Assembly: GCF_029784165.1 (NCBI RefSeq)
Contig: NC_073694.1
Location: 31,415,506-31,479,505 of the forward strand
Direction: 5' to 3'
Length of the DNA: 64,000 bases
DNA from: Wyeomyia smithii
Lineage: Eukaryota > Arthropoda > Insecta > Diptera > Culicidae
The position numbers and the translations under genes were made by a program. The notes beneath the pieces were generated by a model. That model ran no database searches. It was given only the letters and a program-made list of their open reading frames with translations, and was not told where the DNA came from. Below are positions 11,201-23,200 of this stretch, one piece after another (position 1 is the stretch's first letter; the number at the start of each line of letters is the position of its first letter).

Positions 11201-14200
11201 ATAAAGCATAAAATTTCCGATATCGATTTATTTAATGCCATTTGTCTTAGAAATGCCGAAAACAATGGACAACACCAGATCTCGAATTATTATACATTTT
11301 TAAGTCACTTGGCTTAAAAAAAATTCAACAATTTCATATCGACAATTTCTGTGCATTTTTTTCATCGGTCAAAAAAATGAAACTTTAACCGCTTTCACGA
11401 TCCACCACTCAAAGTCTGATTGAGCTGAAATTTTGAAACAAAAAGAACTGCTTTACTCAACATCGATATTAGAGATGGTCGGGTATGGGAAATTTGTTAC
11501 CCGTACCCGACCCGAATCCAGACTTGCAGGTAATATATTGGTTCTCCTAGAATCCAGCTTAGCACCTGTCCGCCAGTCTGACGTTGAAAAATTTGACCAT
11601 TTTTATCGCGCTTAAAAATTATCTATTCATAACTGTGTACAGAGCATTTGGGTTCCATTTTTCGTGTTAGTTAGCTCATGTCAAAATTGATCGGGGATTT
11701 CAATTGGGTTGTTTAGCTACTCATCGATTTCTGATTTTTATATATCAGGTAAAAGAGTGTTATTTTCTGAGCAATTTTTAGTGATTTTTTAAAATTTGAT
11801 ATCATTGTCCTTCGATTTTTAAATGAAAAATAAAAATCGCTCCAAATCGCTACAATGACAGTTGTTATGTGGGCGAACTGTCATTGTAGCGATTTCGAGT
11901 AGTTTCAATTCGTGATATGAAAATTAAATGATAACGATAGAAATTTTTTGAAAATCACGTTTTGCTTAGAAAATCCAGCTCACAGAAAAAACTGATACAG
12001 CAAAACAACCCAATTATTTATTTTTTTTTTGCATACGTATGATTAATATAAATTGCTGAAAATTTTTATTCTGTTTTCGAGAGATTAATAAAAATTCAAT
12101 AATTTTTTTCTCAAATTCATAATAGCCTTACAATGAACCAGATCAGAATAATAAGAAAAATAGGGTAAATTAACCTATAGTGGACCCCTTTATTTTATTA
12201 ACCTATGTGTGTGATGCAGACTGGCTGGACAAGATGTTTCCCGATAGAAGTGTTTTTTTAAAAATCACTCGAGTTTTCCCATAAAATGAATCAATCTGGC
12301 GGGTGGTCCACTATGAGGACGGAAGGAGTTCACTATATGTTAATTTACTTTACTAGAACAATACGGAGAAAAATGCATGTCTGGTAGAGTTTAAAATAAA
12401 CGACGAGTTTTATGTGCACATCGCAGCAACCTAGAATCTAAAATTCGGTATAATACAGATATTTGCATGCGGTGTCCCTGGTCACAGTGCAAATCAAGAC
12501 CTGGGAGGGAGAAACGAATATGTACTACACTCAAAATTTATCAAAACAGATGACACGCACATTCGTCGTTTTTTGATAGCGTGTAACTATCCTCCTGCTT
12601 TAACCCGAGCATGGCTCGAACAAAGTTTTTAGTGACATCATAAATGTGCAAAAATGTCTGCAAAACACAGATTTTCTGAGTCATTTTATTGAGCTTATTT
12701 ATATATTTGCGCAGACTTTCGAAAAAAAGGCAGATTTTTCGCGGTCAGAAGCAGTTGCAATAATTTTACAATTTCATATCTCACTATTTTCTGAAACGAA
12801 ACTCAACATTCAACCGTGATGAAGTGTATAGTTCGAAATTGTTACCAAACGACATTTTTTTCGATACCCGGGTAATAATTACGTAGGAGATATTCCGAAA
12901 AGAGTTAACTTGCGAATATTGCTTACACGTTTAAACAACAAAAATACCTTTGAAAAAAATCGGCAAACTTTCAAAACTCGTAGCTTACCAAAGGACAGAA
13001 ATCAGACAGTCAGAAAATATTGATAATTTCATTGCGTGTATGGATTTTATCATATTCAATATTTTTCGGGTAAGTCCACGGTTTAGAAAAATGCAATCAT
13101 TCATCCACAAAAATCACTGATGACGTTATCGGTTCAACTAAAAAATTGTCGCTACATGAAACAGAAGCAATGGTTAAGCAATTCCTTAAATTTCCAAAGA
13201 AAGCCGGCTTGGACCGAAAATCCAGAAAGCGCAAGCTAAACCCTCTAGTGCCCAAATTATTTTTCAGACCGACCTCGGTAAAATCACTATGAACCTTTAT
13301 TAACATTTTTTAAATATTTATCAAAGCTTTTTAGAGGTTCGACTGAAGCGTGTCTAAAAGTGGCACTGGGCACTAGAGTTTTGTTTAACCACACAATACA
13401 AAAACGCTTGAGTTGAATATTCTTTCAAGTAAGGCGATACTATCACGTTATTGCAATACATGCTACTAAAAAATGCTTTTTTCTCCTGGTTCAAATTCAC
13501 TATTTTTCTCCCTCCCAGACCAAGACTATTTTAAAACACCTAGGCTTGAAAAATTAATAATTAAATTCCCATAACGCACGAAAATTGAATTACTCGTACC
13601 CGACCCGTACCCGAGCAGTTGAGAATTTTTCAAACCCGTACCTGACCTGAACCCGAGGCCGTGTTTTAAATCACCCGTACCCGACTCGAACCCGTGAAAT
13701 ATTTTTTGGCATTCGGGTTTCGGGTAAAAATACCCGTACCCGACCATCTCTAATCGATATATACCATAGACCTTAACTCCTAACTTTGACGTTGACTCAT
13801 GCGTACCCGACCGTTTGCTGCTGGACTTTAAGAACTTCGCCCTTATCTTCTTGAACGACCTTCTCAGCACGATATATTGGAATCCGCTTATGACAGTGAA
13901 AGTCTTGGTGGAACGTTGAACTTCCTACTCTACGCAATAAGGTTCACAAGGCCCGCAAGCATTCCTTCAACTATAAATCCGAAGACAGCCGAAGAACTCT
14001 TCATTTCTTTGGATAGAACAATAGTGAATGCTCCCAATGAGGTCGATAATTTGTTTGCCAAGAGCACCTCCTGTGGTAAGGTGAAACATTACTAGAATTT
14101 CCCTCTGCTCAACTTCACATCAGATGACATTCAGAAGGCATTGGTCATTATTGATCTCGGAATGTTAACACGGATTCGTCCAACGTCGCTCCACAACACG

Positions 14201-17200
14201 ATTTGATGTGCTACACAAATATGCTGCTTCGAGAGATAGAACTACGCAATCGTGTTGACTCCGTCTATATTGACTTTGCCAAAGCATTCGACACGGTACC
14301 ACACGTGCGTTCCTGCCACAAACTAAGAGCATTAGGTTTACCTGATTGGCTGATTTGAAGGATCCGTTCGTACTTAACCAATCGATGCGCTTTCGTAAAG
14401 TTAGTTGTTTGCAGATGACCTGAAGATTTGCAGGATCACCATTTCCATTCTCTCTAACGTGATCTTGGATACATCCGGTGATAGGCCTGGCCTTTCACGG
14501 ATATCTATGCTCTGAAGACACTGTACTGCATTCTTGTTCGTAGCCTTCTGGAAAACGCTGCTCTTATTTGGGCTCCGTTTCATACTTCGCTCACCATCAA
14601 AATTGAACGGATACAGAGGCTGTTCATTAGGTTTGTACTACGCAATTTACCTTCTCTTTACCTCCTCCGGCTCGCTCAATTTGGAAAGGTTGAAAGTAAG
14701 GCGACAGAGGATCCCGATAATGTCTATTTTCCACATATTCGACGGTAGCATCAACTGCCCTCAATTACTTAAGGGGTAATATCCACCAGAAAAAAATTTT
14801 TCTTGTCATTTTTTTGGCCTAAATCATGTTAAAACTAGAATCAAAATCTACATCGCCCAAGTACAGATCTAATCTCAAAGTTCGTTTAAATCTAGTTTTA
14901 CCGATCAACTTTTATGCTCCAAAATTTGAAAAAAAATCATGAAAAAAGCCTTGTTTTTTGAGCGCTTGGTGAATATTACCCCTTTAATGAAATTCCACCG
15001 AAGACCTCTTCTTGTTTGGCTCCTATACACAGAACTGCGTATAGCCAGAACAATCCACTTTACTCTTGCCTGAGGGCCTTCAACGACGTTGATGTCTATC
15101 ATGACTATACTATTTCTAAGAATGTTTAAAAAGAAGAATTGAGAATAGGTAGTGTATTCTTACGATGTCTGTACGAAGACGAAGCAATAAATAATAAAAA
15201 CGTAGAATTAAAAAAATTGGTCATCCCAGATTTGTTCTGAAAAATAATTTTTTAAACAGATAATTTAGTTGCCTAAAACTGTTTTGAACAACCACTTTGG
15301 TTTGTTCAAAACTCTTTTGGGAAAAAAACTTGCAGATAACTCTGTTCATATAAAACCCAAGTGAAAAATGATCTGGGACACATTATTCAAATTGCAAATC
15401 CAGTCTCGCGCGAAGATAAAGTTTCGTGACATCTTCAACTTTCCAACGCGCACGTGGAGGTTAACGGCCAGAACTTTGAGGAGAGCTTCCAGGTCAATAA
15501 CGTCAAACATTCCACAGCTTTTCCAACCGCGACCGCTATACGCTTCGCTAGTTTCTTTCAAATATTGTGCCATCAGAGATCCAAATAAAACTTGGCTTAT
15601 GGCTTATCTTCTCAACTCGATGACATCCAGCGAAATTTATTGCTGCCAGAAAATGGGTGATAAATTTTTCTCGATTTTCTTCGGTAATTAATCGGCATCG
15701 TAAAAATGTAAACAAGTTTTCTCTTGCCGATTTTGAATGTCTTTTTTTTAATTTCCTCTATAATTGATAGTCTAATAAAATGCAGTGTTATAATTATCAG
15801 TCTAATTTGGTCGGAAGTTTATCAACCGTATATAAAGATATAAATTCAACTGGACTAGGCGCTTTATCCCTCCTGATAAACGCCCCCGTCCAACGCGTAA
15901 CACAAGACCTGAAACCTTATCTCATGTTCCACACCAACCCCGGGCCCACTACGGTACGACGAGCGTAGCTCAAATAAACCACGCACTGGAACAAGTTTTG
16001 ATTTTATGAACGTGTAGAAATAGATACCAAAATGCAAATAATAACATTTCGGTTATAAATGCTAAATTCAAGTCCGTCCCCTGTCTATGTGCTTGCGCTT
16101 GTGCTTCAACGGCGCTGCGCCGCTTGTTTTTCAAACTTTGTACGCTGGCTTTCGGTTGAGTTCAGTCGAGAGCCGCGCGCTGGTGGAAGAATCAGAGCGA
16201 GCAGCACGTCGTCCGATGGGGCATATTTATTACATTTGCGTGAATCAGCGATCAATCTGTGCAAATAAAAACCAGTGGCGAATCAAATGTCCTTGTACGA
16301 AAAAAAATTACAGGGGAAAACGGTATGTATTGATGGTTTAGTATATCGATGCAGACGCACTAATACATTGAGGGAAGAAGTTTAGCTCACTCAAAATCGT
16401 CTCTGTCAGGTTGCTTCGATACGACAAAGCGACCCGCCAGCAACTCTGTCTGTTTGCCTGTTGAATAATTAATGATGTTTGTTTTTGTTTCCTCTTTTTT
16501 CCCCTACGAAACTCGCGCTCCAATCGGGGTTAAACCCAGCAGAGAATAACTTGAACCGCCAGCGGAAGTCACCGAAGGAGCACTCCCACAACCTGGACCA
16601 ACAGCAGCCGATGTTCAACCCGTCGAAACATTTGGATGTCTGGTTGGCCAATGCCATACGCGGTCTGGAGAGCGGAGGCCCGGGTCAGGATTCATCCGAT
16701 CAGCTGGATAGCCCCACACTGAAGGGAAGCTTTGCCGAACCGCTGTCGCTGCCGCCCAATTTGGTGAGTGAGTGTTTGTGCGAATGTATGTGGCCAAGTA
16801 TGTGGGCTAATGTCTTGGTCAATTGAATGGCGGGACGACTTGGTTTTCTAGTCACGGATGGGGTTAGCATTTGCATTCGTGACGCGTTTGGAGCTATGTG
16901 TGGTTGTTTGTCTAGTGGCATCGGCGCGTTGGACGCCGGGCAATTAAAATTGACGACTGTTGATGTCAAAATTTAATCACTTGTGGGGTTGCAAAATGCG
17001 ACAACTGTAGCAATTTTCGAAAATTGATGAAATCATTAAAAGTTGTTGAAAATTGGCAGAGGTTATCGGGTCATCAAACAGTTTTCAATAACCTAGTACT
17101 GCTTAAAGTTTAAGCCTTAAACGTTCAACATTGCCAGACACCAAAAAAAATCTCTAAAAGCTGTCAACTTTGTTTAAAACATCGTTTTCAATAATTGATA

Positions 17201-20200
17201 ACAAGTTTTAAACAGTTGAATTGTCACCTAAAAGTTGTTTATTATTGCATAAAAAACTGTTAAAAAATTGTTAAAGTGACAAAAAATCATACACAAATTG
17301 TAAAATAGTGATAAAAAACATTCAAAAGTTATAGCAAGAGAAAAATGCTGCGATAATATGCATAAGCAGAGGTAAAAAGTGCTAAACTTTTTTCAGTAAT
17401 TCACAAAAAAATATGCGAAAATTTAAAAAAAATGCCAAAAAGCTATCGTAGATTGTTATAAAATCGACAAAAATCAGCAAATAGAGAAAAAAAGTCCTCA
17501 AAATGTCGATAAAAAGTCGTCCATGGTGTACAACAAATGGGCCGCTCCCAACTCACACCTACAAAGCTACTTAACTTTAAAAATTCATCGTTTTGGGCTT
17601 GTGGAGCTCGCCAACTACAAATTCGCTTAATTCACAGCGCGTATTTTAAGCAACGTTATCGTCAGTCGCGTTTTTCGCATGCCATAAATTCCGCTGACCT
17701 CACTAGTGTCGGTCAGAATCCACCTACCCAAACCCCGCGCATTGTTCGCATTCGTAAGCTTAGCGCGGTGCTTATCAAAAAGTCGTCGCATTTCAATGTC
17801 TGTTTTTATTTTTCAGAATTACATCGACGGATCACATCTGTCCTCCTCCACATCGGGTCTCTTTTCGCCAATCCAACAGCAGCAGTCACCTGTGCCGAAT
17901 ATCATACCGCAGCAGTTTTTGCCGCACCAGTATCACCGCTTCGGCTCCTGTCTGGTGGCTAACGACGGCAGCGAGTTTGCCAGTTTGCCGCCTCGGATTA
18001 ATCATCACCCAAGCCAAAATCAGCAAACTCCACCCATCGGTCAGCTGTACGGACGAAAGGCTGCCCTGCAGCAGCAGAATTCCGGTTCGTCATTCCACGA
18101 TCTGCTCAGCTCACAACGCGTGTAAGTAAATATTCTTCCAAGCGAGTTCATCTTCATTTCCGTTCGCAGGGAAAATCAACGAAAAGAAAGCGTCTCTTCG
18201 GTAGGCGACACCAATTTTGTTCCTCCCCTAAATTCAACAAGCGATCACGAGCCGCTGCTTCTTGAGAGCTCATTTACGGTGACCCAAATAGCGTCTGTGC
18301 TGATGCTGTGCTGGACAGCCACGCCGCTATCATTGTCTTTTCGATCAAAGTTAAAAAAAATGCATAAAGAAAAATAACGGACGCCTCAGTGCGAAATCAT
18401 CATTTGCGGGCTAGCAGAAGGAAATCGTCGATAATGCCAGCTTACGCGAGTGCACCCGATTGGTTGGTATACACACATTACATACCCACCGTGCATGTGA
18501 GCGAAGAAGCGTGCGTGGTAAATGAACTCGGAAAAATTGATTCATGTATTATTTGAGTTTCCTTTGAGGAACACGGCGAGCACACAAGGCGCGCGCACTG
18601 ATGACGGGCCCGCCAGCTCGGCTTCGATTATTGCCATTATGGTAACGCAAGTGAGCAGAAGTGTTTGCGCTGCGAAATATAACACATCGGGGTTTGCTAT
18701 TAATCATTGTGCGGTATTTAGGAAAATAGAAAATGAAAAATAACACCTGAATCAAAGTTGATAGGTATAATCGGTTGTCGGTTGGTATGTGCGTGCATAA
18801 CTGATGAACAACAACAACAACTGCGGCAACAAGTTGCACTGGAAATAGTGAATTACTTAGTAAATTGTGTGATCAAGTGTGTGATTCACCACAATCGCAA
18901 ATTATTACCTGTTGAGCAATCGATCGATCTGACCTGGCGGTGACGTGATTTGTCTCTGTACGTTCAACTTTGTGATTTGAAAGCCCCCTCACCCCCCAGT
19001 GATTTGGTGATGGTCAGACTACTCACTACAGCCAAACGGTAAGTGCTAATTAGCGAGTGGTGTCGCAACGCTAAATTCTTTCCGCTCACCGCACCGCTGC
19101 TAGATAGTATGAGCTGTGCTTACCTGAACAAGTTAACAAAGAATGATAAGAATTTGTATTCTTGTGGTACTCGACCTTGGATAATGACCGAATGTCGATC
19201 CTTCATCCTTCAAACGAACGGCGACTATCAACAGAAACCTTACACTGGATGATGCTTGACGGAGCTTAGCATAACGAAGCTAATTATCTAAATTATACGA
19301 TTCGGAGTGGCTAAAGTGTGTGCATCAGCAAGACGTAAACCGCCAAAGGCAGTGTGTATACTATGCGTACTTAGCCGCAATAAAAACTCTTGATAACATC
19401 TTTTTTTGAATCGTGGAAGCGAGAATAGTATCCATAAAAAAATGTTTATCAACTAATGATACGATTTACTCGTTACGCTAACGGTGAAAACTTGTTTTTA
19501 AGCCGAAAACGTTTCGACTGCAAGTGTTTTTTTTTCTGCTTCAACTCTGTTCAGTTGTACTGTTAGATAATGATTCACATGAATTTTATTGACAATTGCA
19601 AGAAAGGTGGCTCGCAATTTTGTCGCGTTTTTGACAGCATTTTTTACTGAACCTCAATGAGTTACAATATATCTTTTCTCTTGGGAGTACACTAAGGTCG
19701 CTTTTTACGCGGGTTTCTTTTTACGCGGATTCCGGAATTTACGCGGTTTTTTTTACGCGGACTCCGGAATTTACGCGGTTTTTTTACGCGGATTCCTGAA
19801 TTTACGCGGTATTTTTTTGCACGGATTTCGGTTTCCCTTCACTCGGAATGCAAAATTAACGCTGGTTCTTTTTTACGCGGATTCCGGAATTTACGCGGTT
19901 TTTTTACGTGACATGTATCCCCCGCGTAAAAAGCGACTTTAATGTATATGGATAATTGGTTACCATTTGTTCAGTTATGAATTCCAATTTCAATTATGTA
20001 ATTGAATAAAAGGTTTCAAACAGCCTTTCGTCATTATTGAGACTAATATGTTCTAATCAGTTACACAATCTCTTAATAACTCGAGTTCCATTGAAGAAAG
20101 GAAATAGTTAATGGCTTGATATATAAGGTTATATAAGTTGGCTTGATATTATAAGGCTTGAGACTAGATTTCCGACAACGAGCTTTAGTTTATAATCAAA

Positions 20201-23200
20201 GTTGGGTTTGATATTCTACTTTGAAACCTTTTTCGTTTGAAAATAATGAGGGATGAAAAGATATTTTGATGAAAATGCCAGAGTCAGAGAATTTTGTATT
20301 ATGAAAGTACTTCTTATCTAGCAAAGCGCTTGTTAGCATGTTTTTGACAATATTTTCAAATACAAGATTTTTTCAATCTCCGAAAGTTTGTGTAGACTTA
20401 GTTGCTTGAAGCAACAGCAAATGTTTCTCCATTTTAAAAAAGTTGCCATAGTTTGACTAGCCCACCTGTTAAGAAACGAATTTTACTTTTTTCATTTATG
20501 CATATAAAAATTCACTTTGTTCGACAAAGTTGTAGCATATTCTATAAGAAACAACTTTGTCAATAACACTATACTTATATCTGCCAATTGAAATATATTT
20601 ATACACAATAGTTAGTTTAAATTGACAGATAGAAGTATGGTGTCTTCGACAAAGTTGTTTTTATAAAATGGGCTACAACTTTACTCAACAAAGTGAATTT
20701 TTATGTGCAAAAATGAGTAAAATAAGTATTGTTTTTTTATTTTTAGGTAAATTAATCACAAAATTCCAACTTGTATAAAATGGAGAATAATTTAAAAAAA
20801 AAAAAAACAACTGTACCAAAGGCTCTACGGCTCCCAAATCAATTTTTCGAGTAAAAGTAATTAATGTAGTGTAATGCATTCTTTTAGTAAAAATCGTCAA
20901 TAACCAAAGATATGAACATATGTGAGATAGAAATAAACTTTCTTCCAAAAAAATTGTTTGTTTCATAAAAGTTGAAAAATTGTAGAAAATCACTATAAAA
21001 AGTTAAATTGAAAACAATTGATTTTAAAGGGTGATCTATAGAAAACTCCACAAAAGTTCATTTTAATATTTAGAAACAAGTATGATGTCTTCACCAAAGT
21101 TGTTTCTTTTAAAATGTGCTACAACTTTGCCGGACAAAGTGGATTTTTATATTCCAAAATGAGACGAGTAAAATTCGTTTCTCACTGTTGAGTGGAATAA
21201 TCACAGAATTAAAACTTCCAAAACATGGAGAATGAATAACGGACTAATGGAATAACTGTCCTGAAAACACTGCGGGTCTAAAATCGATTTGCTAGGGTAA
21301 AAATAATTTAGATCACTTTTTTGCAGCAGTGTGCAATGGTAGCATCAAAGTAACCGCGTCTGCGGTGACAAGTAAGCAGTATGAAAAAAATTTTCATTCC
21401 TGATTTGTCTTCCAAACTAACAGAACTGACAATATAATTAATATCCTAAAAACAGTCCGTCTAGTTCTTTCAATTATTCCGGATGTAATTTGGATGTAAC
21501 AATTTGACTACAGAATTAAAGAAACCACATACACCTTCTTGAAACCTGAAGGGTTGAAAGAATGGCACCGCATGTGGGTGGAATCAAGACTGAGAATGAA
21601 AATTATTCGCAAGCCGAACCGGCAGATGATGAAACAAAACTTTCATGTCTTGGCCGTGATGGAATGTTCCAGCAATCAAGAAACACTGGCCCGGCTTTCG
21701 GACAGCCCCGAGTTAATCATTGAATCGTTGGCATCCGACGTGAGTTTTGTTACCTTGTATTCCAGAAATATGAAGACCTTTTCCTGAATGACGGCCCAAG
21801 GCTGGACGATGCAGCTAGGAACTGTCTCCTATTACAAAGCCTCAGTCTGACCGTACACAACAAGTGCCGGCGCATCCCTGGGACTCTTATTTCGAGGAAT
21901 CCGTGAAGAAGTTGAAGCAGTTGTTTGGAATGTTCAGCACTCGGTATTAGTGCTTCCAACTTTCGACTACGCAATCTAAAGAGAGTACGGAATCAAATTG
22001 CATCATTTTCAAATGGCTGTAACTTTTTAATCATTGGATATTTTCTATTGAACACTTGCTTGTTCAATGTGTTTTTGTGGACACGGTGCGAGTTGCCCTT
22101 AGCTGCTAGTGCAATCGTTGCGAAGATGAAGTCGGAAGAAAAGAAGAGGCGTAAAGAAATTTTGCGCTCATACCTCGAAAATCCAAAAGTTCAGAAGGCG
22201 CCGAATCGCAATGAACGGCAGAATACGGCTGAATACGGTGGCGAAAACACGTGCACGGAAGCTCTACACCCAGATGTTGACAAAACCACGATGCCTCGTT
22301 ATGGATGACGAGACATATGCAGAAGCAGACTTCAACTTTTTAAAGTTAGAAGCGATTGGTTGGATGAGTGAAATTTACCAAATCTTTTTTTGTGTTTCCG
22401 TACAACCGTACAACCTTTATGCAGCGGCAGTGAATAATTTCTTCAGCATCATTGACTTGCCCGATGCGTACCTTTGACTTGAAGTAGATGACGAGTCAAG
22501 CAGCTGATAACAATCAACACCCGCCTGGCTTTGCACAACAAATGTGTCAAAAGGATAACGCAACAGTTGCGCAATGAGTACATTGACAGAGATCGAAAAC
22601 AATATGTATAATACACACAAAATCGTAGTGTTTCGGTAGACTTCGGTTTTGGGCAAACGATCAGTTTTGGGGCGCTCGAAAAAACGCTGGTTACTTTCGC
22701 GAGTCGGTGCTTATTAAAGGCTCGCACGGTGCTCCCACAGACCGTTATTATAAAATAAAATGCACCAAAGAATCTGAGTACACCATTCGATTCGTTATGA
22801 CGTCCAGAATCTCTGGTCAAAACTTCAAAATCATCGTACGGTACATTTTTGAGTAATGCCCTTTTGAAGGTCGTAAAGTACAAAAAAGTGATATAAAAAC
22901 GACGAAATACTTATTGTAAAGCACGTATTTACCCACCATTTCATGAAATAACTTCCAAAATAGTTTCTACATATTCCAAGGGTTATATTTCAAGACATTG
23001 ACAATTGATGAAAAGATTTATTTGAAAATCCCACAGTGCACAGTGGTCTAAACTCGAAAAATCGTGATCATCTAGATTTGACTGTGAAAAATAGAATTTA
23101 TGTACTCAATGTCTTCAGCAAAATTGTTTCATAGAACAAGGCCTTACTTTTGGCGTTTTTAGTTTTTCGATCAATCCACCTAACAGATAAAAAAAATAAT

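Larger units (their letters stand above)
11470..13752. mobile_element. hAT-like element (TIR TAGAGATGGTCGGGTA) with perfect 8-bp duplication
   Basis: The ends TAGAGATGGTCGGGTA are inverted and flanked by ATCGATAT on both sides (11462-11469, 13753-13760). The subterminal regions repeat CCCGTACCCGAC. It is 2.28 kb long and carries three further inverted-repeat insertions (11702-12015, 12161-12352, 13250-13378). No transposase is seen. Confidence 0.85.
5847..16539 (+). other. Intron 2 of the coiled-coil gene (10.7 kb)
   Basis: It holds the SINE (7547-8021), a hAT transposase remnant (about 10739), the hAT-like element 11470-13752 and the Jockey-type remnant 13770-15200. The stretches 5850-7530, 8040-10730 and 15220-16050 are AT-rich and show no supported gene. 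The part just before exon 3 (16080-16280) is less AT-rich and has an initiator-like TTCAGTCG near 16160, which could be an internal promoter, weakly. Confidence 0.6.
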
